Assembly: GCA_029378245.1 (NCBI GenBank)
Contig: JARKIF010000079.1
Location: 88,992 to 152,991 of the forward strand
Direction: 5' to 3'
Length of the DNA: 64,000 bases
From: Roridomyces roridus
Lineage: Eukaryota; Basidiomycota; Agaricomycetes; Agaricales; Mycenaceae
The translations under genes and the position numbers were made by a program. The notes beneath the pieces were generated by a model. The model did no database searches. It saw only the letters and a list, made by a program, of their open reading frames with translations, and had not been told where the DNA came from. The first letter of the stretch is position 1; every line of letters starts with the position of its first letter. Of the stretch, positions 11,821-23,387 are shown one piece after another.

Positions 11821-13088
11821 ATGTCCCTCGCTCTCCTCGTCTTATTGCCGCTGACTCTGTTGTTTTCAGTGGCTCGAGCTGATCTCGCCAATTTGACCAT
11901 CGACGATACCAACACGACCTATTGGGTGTGGCTCAACTCGTGGCGATTACGCCGAATTTGCCTTGTCCTGGATGTGCCGCCCAGCCGGATTCCCAATCGG
12001 TATATAACAGAACATGGCACGACGGCACGCTCGTGTCCGGGATTTTCAATTTTCAAGGTGCGCGGAGCGGGAACGTAGTACTTCCTTTCAACTCTGAATA
12101 TTGGCATACTAGGAACCGCAGTCTACATCTACGGTATCGACATACCCAAGCAGTTTGCGGCCAACATTCAATTCAACCTCTTCAGCAACTGGTCTGTGGC
12201 GGGCCTCCATACATATTCAGGCTCCGAATACGTGTACGACTCGCTCTTCTTTTCGGCGACGAACTTGAATTCGAGCGTGCCGGATGGCGTGCATTGGACA
12301 ATCAAGACGTCCGAGGTTGGACAGGCTGCGTTGTTTGATTATGCCAAGGTTACAGTTGACGACGCTAATTCGACGGATGTTGGTTCGGAACCTCCGTGAG
12401 CTGAATCTATTTCGTTTACCTTTCTTGTCCCAAATCTCATTTAGTACTGGTCAATCCAGCGGGAACTCCGGGACCACGGGATCGTACATCTCGTCCTCTT
12501 TTTTTGTCCCAACAAATTAACGCTCTTGTTCAGCCCTGGTCAATCCAGTGGGATCTCTGGGGGCACGGGGTCGTACGTCTCGTCTTCTTTTTTTGTCCTA
12601 AAAGAAATCTAACGTTGGGTTGTATTGTCAGCTCGTCCACGACGGGCTCAACAGCAAATACGATCGCCGGCTCGCCTCACAAATCCGAGACCACACCGGC
12701 AATTGTGGGTGCTGTGCTGGGTGGTGTCATCGGGCTGGCGCTGTCCATCATATCGCTCGTATTGTGCCTCCTGCGTAGACGACGCTCGGCAGCGACGGGA
12801 AACGATGACGGTACAGAGCGTCCGGGGATGCGATCCAGGGGCACTGTGAGGCTCGGGAGCATCGAACAATTCCTGCTACGCGGTGGAGAGACCAGTTCGG
12901 GGTCGGCACGGCCGAAGGAACGCGCTTTGAATGAAGAGTCTCCGCCCTCGCGATTGGATAGCTCCAACACGGCGCCGGCGAATGGAGATGGGGCCAGGGC
13001 CCAAGAGGGAGTGGAGGGCCAGGAGCCGTCCAGGACTTTGGGACAAGATGTTGCGACGCTCCCTCCTGCATATCGCTCGACTTGTTAG
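11821..13088 (+). CDS. Single-pass membrane protein with PPAY tail, copy 1
   Basis: Signal peptide MSLALLVLLPLTLLFSVARA, then an ectodomain reading LANLTIDDTNTTYW, CPGCAAQPDSQ, NRTWHDGTLVSGIFNFQG and, after an intron, VYIYGIDIPKQFAANIQF and YDSLFFSATNLNSSV. The same ectodomain occurs in the copy at 63 kb. Two tandem 39-nt exons (12445-12483, 12534-12572) encode a Ser/Gly stalk. The membrane helix AIVGAVLGGVIGLALSIISL is followed by RRRR and a cytoplasmic tail ending LPPAYRSTC. PPxY motifs are ligands of WW domains, for example of Nedd4/Rsp5-type ubiquitin ligases, so ubiquitin-controlled trafficking is an inference. One base seems missing near 11944-11946: the frame shifts from WLNSW to ITPNLPCPGC. 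Alternatively a 64-nt intron (11926-11989) would skip the CPGC motif and stay in frame. May therefore be intact, mis-assembled or broken. Confidence 0.65.
12445..12631 (+). repeat. Tandem duplication of a stalk exon and its intron
   Basis: Unit 1 is 12445-12533 and unit 2 is 12534-12631. Each is a 39-nt exon (both flanking introns phase 2) plus a short intron containing CTTTTTTTGTCC. The encoded 13-residue segments TGQSSGNSGTTGS and PGQSSGISGGTGS differ at few sites. Because 39 is a multiple of three, gaining or losing a unit keeps the frame. Confidence 0.8.
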
Positions 13089-13292
13089 GACTGCATGGTC
13101 GCACTTTGGTTCAAATCCTTCGAGAGTCGGCTTGAAGTCGTCTCTTGCATTGGAGCTGAGTCTCCTGGCATCCATACAAGTATTAAATTGCAGGGATAAT
13201 TTACAAGTACACGCAAGATACACATTAGTACAGAATACCCAACCATTACCATCGCCGACTGATTAGATTCCCAGAACAGCGCCAAGATGCAT

Positions 13293-13891
13293 TCACCACC
13301 CAAGGCCGCCGCCATATCCGAGTCCACCGAATCCACCACGCCCAAATCCACCAAATCCACCACCCAAGCCTCCGAGCCCGAACCCACCGTCACCGAACCC
13401 TCCCAAGCCAAAGCCATCCTCACCGAATCCTCCGAGGCCAAAGCCCTCGCCACCAAACGCTCCCAAGCCAAAGCCGCCGTCACCCAATGCTCCGAGGCCA
13501 AAACCGTCATCGCCAAAACCTCCCAAGCCAAGGCCGCCTTCGCCAAAACCTCCCAAGCCGAAGCCGCCATCCCGAGCCCTCCAAGGCCAAGGCCTCCAAG
13601 TCCAAAGCCTTCCTCGCCAAAACCAAACTCCCCACTGCCGAAACCAAACTCTCCACCGCCGCGGCCGAAGCCGAGTCCTCCCAACCCGCGGTCGCCGCCG
13701 AAAAAGTTCTCCTTGGGATCCGCGTCCTGGTTACTCTGGGCATCTGGAGCGGCGGCGGGGGGAGGTACCGTTGGCCCGGGATTGGTTACAGCACCGATAT
13801 GCGGGTCTGCATCCCCTGCGATCGGCAGTGCGAGGACCACCGAGGAAGTGAGGGAAATGAGTGCAGTGATGATGGTGGTTGAGAAGCGCAT
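13293..13891 (-). CDS. Secreted glycine-rich repeat protein 1 (apparent frameshift)
   Basis: Starts at the ATG at 13891 with the signal peptide MRFSTTIITALISLTSSVVLA, then a Pro/Ala linker (GPTVPPPAAAPDAQ) and a long Gly/Phe/Leu repeat with a ten-residue period resembling GFGLGGFGDG. The repeat (13293-13570) is read in a frame one base off the start. Adding one G to the GGG at about 13571-13573 joins signal peptide and repeat into a single 200-codon frame ending at the TGA at 13293. Without it the frame runs on to 13085 as tryptophan-rich text unlike the family. Its paralogue at 59.5 kb shares the MRFS start and the Gly-rich body. Likely a cell-wall or extracellular structural protein; no enzymatic motif. 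Confidence 0.6.
13380..13600. repeat. 30-bp tandem repeat inside the glycine-rich gene
   Basis: About seven degenerate copies of a 30-bp unit (core CCAAAGCC and CCTCCCAAGCC on the plus strand) encode the ten-residue Gly/Phe/Leu repeats of the minus-strand protein. Such repeats favour length change by slippage. Confidence 0.65.
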
Positions 13892-13969
13892 TTCGATATA
13901 TATGTTGGGTTGTTGGTTCGTTTATTCGAGGAGAGCTGAGTCGCTGAACAACTGGGAAGCGGAGGGGAG

Positions 13970-13977
13970 TTTTTATA
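13970..13977 (-). promoter_or_regulatory. TATA box of glycine-rich gene 1
   Basis: GAGGTATAAAA on the minus strand, about 80 bp before the ATG at 13891. The paralogous gene has the same GAGGTATAAAA at 59434-59444. Confidence 0.6.
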
Positions 13978-14680
13978 CCTCACTGGAAAGATCCAGATAC
14001 ATGATTGGAAGCCTCGGCCCAGCTTCCTTTGACTGCCATATTGCACATATGGTACTTGACCATATGTAACTCGTGTTCTTGAACACTTTAGTCGGAATTT
14101 GCAATTTACACATTATTTGCACAGAGACTCTGGTACCAGGAAGTTCTCAAGATACATATGTCTTCGTCGGAGGCGACATCTCTTGGATCGGCCCCGGGCA
14201 GCCCATTTTCAACAGCGTGTTTCATTCATTTCTCACCAACACCCGCCTTCCGTCTGACACTTCGGATCGTGTCAAGGTTTCTTTCTGGCTCTCTGGGAAC
14301 TCATTTACCCAGCTATAATTGATTTGCATCATGTTCAGGCCATCATGGTCCGGGATCATTATTGACTAGACCTAACGCAATTACGCCGCTCTTAATAGGA
14401 ATGAAGCTAAATACTATCTTCACATTCAATTTAAGATTCATATTCGAACGCAATTACCGCAGTGGCGTCAGTTCAACCGTGAGAAGAGAAGCGATTGATG
14501 CTTGCGGGGATCAAATCGCAGTTCACCTCGCCGTCGAGATGATGCAATAAAGATACTTGGTACTCAGAATTCTTCAGAAACATGATCCACAATTTCATAC
14601 GATGGAAATAATTCCGACAGCGCAGACCATTTGACAAATTGCGGGATTGAACGCATGTGGAAGAAAACAAAACAATCACG

Positions 14681-14765
14681 TGACCACCGCAGGGGTCGAA
14701 CCTGCAATCTCCTGATAACAAAGATATCTTCGTAGTCAGACGCGATGCCATTTCGCCAGGCGGCC
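14681..14765 (-). tRNA. tRNA-Arg(ACG), intron-containing, copy 1
   Basis: An 85-nt cloverleaf: acceptor GGCCGCC/GGTGGTC, discriminator A, D stem GCGA/TCGC, anticodon stem TCTGA/TCAGG, T arm GCAGG-TTCGACC-CCTGC. The mature loop CTACGAA gives anticodon ACG. A 13-nt intron (AGATATCTTTGTT) follows position 37, the standard nuclear site. T-runs (TTTTGTTTTC) just downstream on the minus strand should stop RNA polymerase III. Two more copies in this window differ only in the intron. Confidence 0.9.
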
Positions 14766-16355
14766 ATGTAGAGGCTTATCTTCCCGCAAATTGAGAAAAC
14801 ACCCTCGACAAATTTCTGCAATTGAACTTCTACTGTTCCGAGTCTTAAAAATTTATTTTTAAGCTCGGTCTTATCGGCCGTTTTCCCGCAAGAGTGGGGT
14901 CGAACTTTTTCGATGACGTCAGTGTCGGTGGTGGAATCAGTTCCATTTTTGGTAATTTTTGGGCTGTTCTCTCTCGATTTGGCTGTCTCTTTGTCAATTA
15001 CCCTTACACGTTGAACATAGATCTAGCTGCCCAGGCTGAGCCAGCTCCGCCGGCGTTCCGTGTTACCATCTCCGCCGCCCAGGACCACAATCAACCAATA
15101 TTATTCTGCAGATATCATTTTTACCCAGCATGTAGTACTTTTCCATGTACATTGTCCCCAGCATCTTCCTGTCCCCTCGTTGTCCCCATGCAGATTCCGC
15201 ACGGTTGATGGGAGTTGGTTTACGTTGCTCACGGAAGCGGAACGGAGATGTTTGACAGCTCGGACCGATGCCCGTTCCGTTGACAGCTCGATCGGCACCG
15301 TGCATGCCTCTTGCTTCCCACCACCACGCATCGACCACTCAACACTCATTTCCACTGCACCTACGGACCACAGCATCTTGTTTTTACATCCAATGCTCTG
15401 TCCCACTCCGACTCCCTCATCTCAGCCAATTTTCTGTCGTTCATCCCTCAATATCCCATCTTCCTGGCACTTTATCGACATCTACTATGTGCGCTGGCCT
15501 CGCGCGTCTCTCTGTCCCAACTACTTGGTCTTTGGTTCACTTACTACGGCTCCTTGGCCAGTGGCCGGTTTCTACTTCTGCAAAATGTGTGTAGCTTTCT
15601 GTGAATATAGGATACCTTCCCCTCCTCTTCTTGTTGCCCCACCGCGCGTGCGATCAAAAATCGTGCATTTATCGTGTCAGTACGACTCATACATCGTTCT
15701 CGATATTGCCCTATCGCCCACGTCGTCTCATCGCGCCTGGCCCACCGTCGCCGAAGCAGCCTACGTCGTTGCTGCTATAACATCTTGAATCCTCCCTTAA
15801 CTCTCCACATACCCCCTTTCCCTCGCCGCTTTCGCTGGAGGGACCTGTCCTCCCATCGTCCCTACGTCCCTTTCCACGGGCCTACTCTTTTTTTCTGTTT
15901 TAATTCCGCTCGTGGCGGCGCCGTAGTCGTATTACCGTCGCTAAAGGCTGAAGCAGCCTTCCTCTTGAGTGAAGCCTTCCTCGCCCCAAGGGAATTGGTC
16001 TCCCATTGTTGTTAAGACATTCTCCATGTGCCTTATCCCCAGCTGCTGCCCCAGACTCGGATTGCCATGCGCAAGCAATGGCCCCTAAAAGCAGGTACCA
16101 TTTCGATCAATTCGAATGGCACTTTGAGGTGTGACTTTCCATACAAATGTTCGCTTTCGTAGCCGACGGCCGGCATGTCTCAACATGGAAATTTGATCCG
16201 CCATCAGACCTCGGCAAGCACCGGCAGGGCTCGGCGGAGCGAAATTTTTGCTTTTGACCCTGTGACATACGAAAATTTCCGTATAAAAATGGCTTGTGAC
16301 TTGTGACCTTTCGAATTGATCGAAATGGTACAGTATTATGTACACGGGCGCAGCA
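14766..16355. other. Intergenic, no gene recognised
   Basis: Contains open frames of up to 242 codons (15060-15788) on the plus strand, but they overlap other frames of equal quality, carry no motif I recognise and have no paralogue in the window. Treated as noncoding. Confidence 0.4.
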
Positions 16356-16900
16356 TCAACTGTATGCAGGTGGGGGCACAAGGTGTTCCAATTTGCGCAG
16401 TCGCGCTTCCACGTCCACGGTTGGCTTTGTGCTAGTAGACACCAGTGGGAGCGGTGTCGATCCTGATTGCGTCTCCAGCGACCTGAAGCGTGAGAGCTGA
16501 AACGGATCAATCCCATGCTGAGGTGCCACTGGTCGCACGATTCCGCTTTCCGTGTCAGGTCCTTGGGAAAATGACCCACGACACCGAAAAGTGCTATTCC
16601 ACCAATGACGATGCCAACGAGTGCCCCGGTGGTTGACATTCATTTGCGGGAAGTCGAGGCAGACGTCTGAAGTGTTGGGCTGAGAAATCTGGTGTGAGGA
16701 AGAATGAAAAGGGATTCCAGAAGGAAATGCAACCTTTGAGTGGATGTCTGAGTTGTCGACGTCCTGAATGATTTTCCCGCGCACATTCAATTGGATCAAG
16801 AAAAAAGATGGTAAGGGACGCACGATGTCGCTGTCCCAGATGCCGACCCCGATATTCCAGACACCGAGCCCACTGCAGCATAGCACACTTCGAAATCATA
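16356..16900 (-). pseudogene. PPAY membrane protein, copy 2, broken
   Basis: The membrane helix TGALVGIVIGGIALFGVVG (about 16575-16635) and the C-terminal tail DVEARLRKLEHLVPPPAYS ending at the TGA at 16356-16358 are recognisable but lie in different frames. The arginine-rich stop-transfer stretch between them is missing. No signal peptide or ectodomain of the family is found upstream. A truncated relic whose PPAY end is still readable. Confidence 0.55.
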
Positions 16901-18376
16901 GTTTTGGTTCGCTTTTTATTTCTGCTACAACCCGCAATCAGCCCATAGTGTGGGCGGCGCATCCGATCGATGATTCGCGGTCGTGCAGCCTCAGGCAGCC
17001 AGCATTTCAGGCTATTTTGAGTTTCCGTTTCTCATCCCATTACCCTGGTCTGGTTCAAACAACTTTGGCGCACAGGCGCTCCGTGCCGTTCCGGCGCCGG
17101 TTGGGGAACCAATTAGCATCAATAACGTCGTGGGTAGGGCGACCAATTGAAGTGGCCTTCTAATACAACCGTGACAGCCGCGAACAAGTTTGGGCCCCCG
17201 GCAGGTGCACGGCACACAAGGCTCCTTATTTGGAACTAAAATTTTCCAACTCGGATGACGATACTCACCGATGCGTTTTCCTGCGGCGGAGGGGCGAAAC
17301 ACTGGTTTCGTTGGGTGGTCGGATCGCTCCGCCCAACCAGTGTACGACTTTCCAGTTGGTAGGAAACAAGAAACACTGATTTGGAACTTCAGACTGGGCA
17401 ACACATTGCAACCGGCGGTTCTGGGCAGTGGGGCAGTTGAGTGCACTACCCCCAACTACTCTCTCGGATTGGTTCCAAGTCTCCGTGCTCCGCGGTACGA
17501 AGCCATTCGCACCACAAAGTCACTGAAGGGCAAATTCCGAGTCATTTACGAGCGCCGCCGGCCTTCGCTGTCATGATGATGAGTCCACTTGCTTGTATTT
17601 TACCCGGGTTATTTCATTTGAGACCTATCCATGTCGATCAAGATGATAGAGACTCCGTTTAGCCGAAAACAACAAATTTAGCAACCTGTGCCTGAGCCAG
17701 CGTTTGAACAAAGTGAGTCTGTCCGTCACTGCCAGTCAGCCTGAGACCACTGGGCGGGTATTGCAGTTGACGCCGCTTTACCCATTTCTACCATGCACCT
17801 TTTGCGGTAAAGAATGGAGTCGAATGCTAAAATCCAACCGTGGGAAATATTCGTTGATCCGCTGTCCCGATGGCGCCGGCTCTTCCGGCTATTATCAAGT
17901 GCTGTCGGGGTTTAGAAGAGTCCGGGTCCGACTGGGGCGTCCATGAGCGCGGAGAAGTTAGTTGGCATCCGGCAATCATCGGATCCCCGCCGCGCCAAGT
18001 AGTTTGAACTACGCTCAAAAGGGCTTCTCGGATGCGTCGTGCGCGTGATAATTTTGCCCTCCTGTGAGTGCCAACTGGTCGCTGGATAGCGCGGACAAGG
18101 CAGTATTCAATGTATCTTGAACGTATCATGGCATCCTGAACGCGGGGTGTTTATGCAATTCATGGGTTACATACTTAGGTGCAGCCGATGCCGCCATGGT
18201 CAACAAAATGAATGTGCCTTGAAGACAGAACAAATTCTGACAGAAGCACTTTTAACAAATTCCCCTTACGCTGGGCGCATGCTAATTTTGTTGTTAACAG
18301 TTGTTAACGTTGCGATTGAAGATTGGCGCCGGGGCTGCTCTGCGGATTCTATTTATACTAGCCTGTGCGTCCCATC

Positions 18377-18385
18377 TATATAAAA
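18377..18385 (+). promoter_or_regulatory. TATA box of zinc-cluster gene 1
   Basis: TATATAAAA about 50 bp before the ATG at 18434. The duplicated gene at 22492 has TATAAAG at 22439-22445 in the same place. Confidence 0.6.
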
Positions 18386-18433
18386 GCAAGGTTCCCTCTC
18401 TCCAGCTTCTACATACAGACGTACATCACCCTC

Positions 18434-19327
18434 ATGTCCCCAAATAGTACCACCCAAAACCCACCCCCCTCGTCCTCCGCGGCTCCTCTTGGTCCAGATG
18501 TTCAAATCTCCTTCACAGTAGCCCGCAAACGGGCTCTTATGGCATGCATCAACTGTCGGAAACGAAGAGTTCGGGCTCGTATCTCTTTCGCTGGCTCTAA
18601 TTTGTCGCTTGACCCTGGTTTATTTGAACAGTGCAATACGATCAACATATACCGGCAACGCGACGACCCCTGCGAGCGATGCACACGGAAGAAGATTCCG
18701 TGCGAGTACGTGTCCGTTGCAGAGCAGTCTCCTCCGATACCCCGTTATAACGCTTGGCCTCCCGAGCTCAGGGAGTCTGCACCGGGCGTACAAGGGATGT
18801 TCAAAGTCGGGGATGGGGATTTTGTACCTCCTACCCTCCAGCCGCCCCAGCCGACGCAGGCCTTCGGATGGCAGCTCGACCCAAACTGCCCTGGTGTGGT
18901 CGAGCCTCGGTTTGATTTCGGTGCCGTACCCACTGAAACTCTGCCCTACAACCCATGGTCGTCGCTACCCTCTCAACGCAACAGTGACCTTGGTTTCAGT
19001 CCCCAGCAATTCCTAAGCGCTTCAAAAGAAACCGCCACCGAACATCAGGCGCAACAGTATCCCTGGTCGACCTCATTTTATCCTATTGCGGACCACGACC
19101 TCTACAGGGCACAAGAATTTGGGCACCCCATGGCGTGGAATGGGCCCGAAGACATTTCGAATCTTTCGTATCCTCGGTAAGCGCCGTTGCAGTTTAGGCT
19201 TTGGTACCCACTCACTCATTATATGGACCTGTGTAGAACTGGAGGATATCAATGTGTCTGCCCCCCTGCGGGACCTTGCGTCTGCGCGGCGACGTCGAGC
19301 GGAGGGTACGGGTTGGTGCAGTGGTGA
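18434..19327 (+). CDS. Mini Zn2Cys6 regulator 1 with CxC tail
   Basis: Three exons: 18434-18574, 18632-19176, 19237-19327 (258 aa). Exon 1 ends in ACINCRKRRVR. Exon 2 begins with the third cluster cysteine (CNTINIY, then CERCTRKKIPCEY), completing a C-x2-C-x6-C ... C-x2-C-x6-C binuclear zinc cluster, the DNA-binding domain of fungal Gal4-type regulators. Intron 1 would use a GC donor (GCTCGT) where the paralogue has GTCCGT. It is 57 nt, a multiple of three without a stop, so retention would insert 19 residues into the cluster. Exon 3, joined by a phase-2 intron (GTAAGC...TGTGTAG), encodes RTGGYQCVCPPAGPCVCAA and SGGYGLVQW. No fungal-specific transcription factor domain follows the cluster. 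Target genes unknown. Confidence 0.8.
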
Positions 19328-20278
19328 TTTTCAGGTCTCACACCGGATCGCAGAGTCCAGCGTCGGTGGAAATGATTGGATTGCCGTTTAGCCGAATAGC
19401 AGTGCAAATGTGGCATGCCAATCCCAGCAAGACAACTGCGATATGTCTCTTCATAGATACCACCTTGTACACCAGTATGTAATACATCCGCCAGGCGCCT
19501 ATGTATGCATGAAGCCACCGACCGACGGCGCGCGACAAAAGGTGATTCGTCCTGGCGTCCAGGTTCATAATTCACTCAAGTAATAAAATATTACCTGGGG
19601 TGGGCGCCCTGCCGTTCGGGGTATCCATTTCAGCGGATGGATTCTTTGGGATACAAAGATGCTGACTCATGCATCATGATGGGTAACACCGCCGATTCCC
19701 ACGGTTCATTCTCCATCTTTCGAGTGCAGTGATTGGATTCCCGACCGGGCATGGCACCGAGCGCTTTGAACTGGACCGAGGTACAAGTATGCTTCTTGAT
19801 TGCTGGCGCTGATAGAGTAGAAGCCGAAGCCCGGAATGAAATGAAAGCCAGCACTTTCACGTGAGGAATAAGAAAGTCCTCGGAACTTCACTCGATTTGC
19901 TACATGAAGAGTGTCAGCCAGTGCGCGAAGCTTACGATTGGCTACTAGTATGTAGTCAGCCACTTTCAAAGTCCTGCGACGGATGCTTTGAATCCACGCA
20001 GAAAATATCTTCCAGATCGAATCCGAGTCTTCGCTGGCGAAATGCGGCAGGATCGCGTCAAGCCATCGGAATTTGGCTCGACAGGTGCCAATGTTGTTGA
20101 AGTCACAGTTGTTCCCATGTTTCATCGGGAGGGCTGCTGTAGGAGTCGCCACGTGCACGAGAGATCTAGACAAGAAGGTGGTCATAGTCAAGGGTTCTCC
20201 GAGCTAGAAAGTTCAGGCGAACACATAAACGGGTTATCGCCAGTACAACCCAGTGGTGCGTGCGGCGGCATTTTTACG
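19328..20278. other. Intergenic, no gene seen
   Basis: Its left part belongs to duplication A and matches 23390-23980. No open frame here is conserved between the two copies. Confidence 0.5.
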
Positions 20279-20470
20279 TGTTGGGAGTTGTCTCGTTGGA
20301 CATGAACGGGCAATCCGTCAGCAATCCACTAAGCCGCAGCTCGCAGCCGCAGTATCCCGCCGCAGTATTCCTTAGTCAGTAGAGTAGTATATAAAGGCTC
20401 GTAGGCTCGTAGTTTTCTGAATACACATACTTTTCCCCTATCTTGTATTCGTCGTGAACATCTGCCAACA
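20279..20470 (+). mobile_element. Solo LTR of an LTR retrotransposon
   Basis: A 192-bp element starting TGTTGG and ending CCAACA, the TG...CA inverted ends of an LTR, and flanked on both sides by the 5-bp direct repeat TTACG (20274-20278 and 20471-20475). A TATA box (TATATAAAGG) sits at about 20389. No internal retrotransposon coding sequence is nearby, so this is what remains after LTR-LTR recombination. The orientation is inferred from the TATA box. Confidence 0.8.
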
Positions 20471-22438
20471 TTACGCTAGCAGTTTGCTAGCAGTCCCAAA
20501 TCTTCCGTAGCTCGGTCAAGTGTCGCAGATCTTGCGGACGAAGCCAGCTTGAGGTTAGTCAAAGGTTAGTCAGGTATCGACAGTAAGTAAGCTTGAGGTT
20601 GAGTTCTTTACCAAAGCTGAGCATCACAAGCGAAATTGTGGTCACAGCTGCAGTGGGTGGTGGTGGTCGGAGTCAGGATGGGTGGTAGCGTGATCCGAGG
20701 TCCCGAATCCCGATCAAGCATCTCTGTCAGCTGAATCAGTTGATGACATCTGATTGCGCCGAACCGGCAAACCAGAGCATCCCGCAGTCCTGAGTCAGCT
20801 CACAATCGGGTTTGGCGGCGCCTCAGATCGTCGAGCTTAAAGGCGATAATTCGTAAGTTCTCAGGCAGCCACCATTTCAGGTTATTTTGAGCTTCCGTTT
20901 CGCATCAGCACATTCCAATAACCAGGTACTTACCCGGGGCCTGGTCCAGTTCAAACGACCTTGGCGCGCAGGCGCTCCGTGCTGTTCCGATGCCGGGTTG
21001 AGTCCGATTACCATCAATCGCGTGGTGGGTACGGGGCGACCCATTGCAGCGGCGTTCTAATACAACCGTAATCAGCCCCTGATCTTTTTTTGACCACCGC
21101 AGCACTCATGTTAAGGACCATCTGTCGACCGACTAAGCCGGAACTTGGACCGTGAGCCCGCAGCAAATGCACACAAGGACTCCACTACTTATTTGGAACT
21201 ACTAAATTTTCCCAACCCGGATGACGATACTTGCCGAGCTGTTCTCCGGTGGCGCAGGGACGAAACAGTGAACACTGGTGGTTTCAAACGTGAACCGTGG
21301 GAGCTTGGGAATCTTGGTGGGGATCGCTCCGGCAACCCAGTGTGTCGTTCGGCCGACCAGTCAGACCCAACATTACGACTTCTCAAGATCTAATTGGGGC
21401 TTCCTTCTCCTCTCCCAGTTTCAACAAACCATGTACGTAAGAGGCATTATTTTCTCGTCCCTGTGGTTCCATGTGGCTGGGTGGAAGGAATTTGAAACAA
21501 GAAAGAGGTTGGAGCTTCGGACTGATCGACACATTGCAACTGGCGGTACTGGCCAGTGGGGCAGTTGAATGCACCATTCCTAGCCACTATATATCTTGAG
21601 CGGATTGGTTCCCCGAGTCTCCGTGCTCCGCGGTACGAAGCCATTTACACTACAAGGGCACTGCACAAATTCATTCACGAGCGCCGCCGCCCTTCGCTGA
21701 CGTGGGTCCACCAGTTACTTGTATTCTACCCTGGGTATCAGACTGATAACAAGACAAAATTAGCCGGCGTGCGAACAAAGTGAGTCGAAATCCATTAGCA
21801 TGAGCCTGAGGCCGCTTGATGGGTATTGCCTCTTGGCCCTCGCTCCACCGATTCCACTATGTACTTACTTGCTACTTACGCACACTTTTCGTATAAAGAT
21901 CAGAGTCACCATCATCTGGATGCTAGAATTCAACCTCAACCGTGGGAAGTATTGATCACGGATTGATGCACTGTCCCGATGGCGCCGGCTTTTCTCAACT
22001 GCTGTCGGAGTTTAGCAGATGCCGGGCCCGACTCGGATGTGGGGCCGTCCGTGGAGAACACGGAGAAGTATGTTAACAATGATCGGATCCCCGCCGCGCC
22101 AAGCAGTTTGAACTACGCCCAAAAGGGCTTCTCGGATGCCTGGTGTCATTGTGCCCTGCGAGTAGGTTGGCAACTTGTCGCTTGATAAGTAGCATGAATA
22201 AGGCAGTATCCAGTCTATTAGACAACGTATTATTTGCATGGTTTTGACCACGGAGTCTTTGGTCACCATGTTGGAGAGGGATTGTGCCTACTGCGACAGA
22301 AATAGTTGTGACCAGATTCCAATTACGCAAAGGCGCCAATTTTGTTGTTAAGGTTGCGATTGATGAGCACTGCACGCGCGATTGGCGCTGGCGCCCTTCT
22401 ACGGATTCTATATATAACAGCCTAGTACGCGTCTTGTC

Positions 22439-22445
22439 TATAAAG
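22439..22445 (+). promoter_or_regulatory. TATA box of zinc-cluster gene 2
   Basis: TATAAAG about 50 bp before the ATG at 22492, matching the position in gene 1. Confidence 0.55.
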
Positions 22446-22491
22446 CACGGTTCTCTCTCTAGCTTCCAAACACATACGATACATCACCTTC

Positions 22492-23387
22492 ATGTCCCCA
22501 AGCCGCCATCCTTCGTCCTCGTCCTCGTCCTCCTCCCCGGCTCCTCTTGCTCCAGGCGTGCAAATCTCCTTCACAGTAGGCCGCAAACGGGCTCTCATGG
22601 CGTGCATCAACTGCCGGAGACGAAGAGTCCGGGTCCGTATCTCCTTCCCCTCTCCAATTTCTTGGCTACATTAACGTCTGCCTTGTTTTTTTCTCTTTCT
22701 GAACAGTGCAATACAATCAACGTATACCGCTGCCGCGACGACCCCTGCGAGCGATGCACACGGAAGAAGATTCCGTGCGAGTACGTTTCGGTTGCAGAGC
22801 AGTCTCCGAAGCCCCGCCATGAGGCTTGGACTCCCGAGCTCACGTCTGCGCCGGACGTACAAGGGATGTTCAGAGTCGGGGGCTCCTTCCCTTCCGCCGA
22901 CCCAGTCGACCCAGGACGTCAACTGGCAGCTTAACCCAAACTCAGAGACATACCCTGGCATTGTCGGGCATCCACTTGACCGCAGCGTCGCCGTACCCAT
23001 TGGTCATCTGCCCCATTACCCATGGCCGTCGCAAACCTCTCAACGCAACAGTGACCTTGGTGTATTCACGTATACAAGCGCTATATACGAGCCCGCCGAG
23101 TGTCAGGCGCAGCCCTATCCATGGCCGACATCATTTTATCCTACTGCGGACCACGAGCTCTACGCGGCACCGGGGTTCGGGTACACCATGGAGGGGCATG
23201 GTCCTGAAGGAATTTCGAATCTCTCTCTGTACGATCGGTAAGCGCCGTCGCCGTTTAGACTTTGGTACCCACTCATTATACGGACCCGTGTAGAACTGGA
23301 GGATATCCGAAATGCAACTGCCGCCCTACGGGACCGTGTCTCTGCGGGTCGATGTTGAGTGGAGGATACGGGTTGGGGCAGTGGTGA
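22492..23387 (+). CDS. Mini Zn2Cys6 regulator 2 with CxC tail (apparent frameshift)
   Basis: Duplicate of the gene at 18434 with the same structure: exon 1 22492-22632 (ACINCRRRRVR), exon 2 22707-23237, exon 3 23294-23387. Intron 1 has a normal GT donor (GTCCGT). The cluster reads CNTINVYRCRDDPCERC and KKIPCEY. Exon 2 changes frame at the GGGGG run near 22878-22882. Read as GGGG, the frame continues into WQLNPN and PYPWPTSFYPTADHELY, aligning with gene 1, and the summed exons become a multiple of three. The tail exon reads CNCRPTGPCLCG and SGGYGLGQW. Either a slippage mutation has just broken this copy, or the assembly has one G too many. Confidence 0.65.

Larger units (their letters stand above)
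16980..19960. repeat. Tandem segmental duplication A, left copy
   Basis: Shares long stretches with 20860-23990 in the same orientation, including CTCAGGCAGCCA...TTTCAGG at the left end, CAGGCGCTCCGTGC, CAAAAGGGCTTCTCGGATGC, the whole zinc-cluster gene and GGGGTGGGCGCC...CCGTTCGGGGT at the right. Divergence is moderate, with many small indels outside the gene. Confidence 0.75.

Noticed and set aside
13287..14069. A 260-codon plus-strand Pro/Lys/Ser-rich frame.
   Set aside because: Antisense shadow of glycine-rich gene 1; no start context and no relative.
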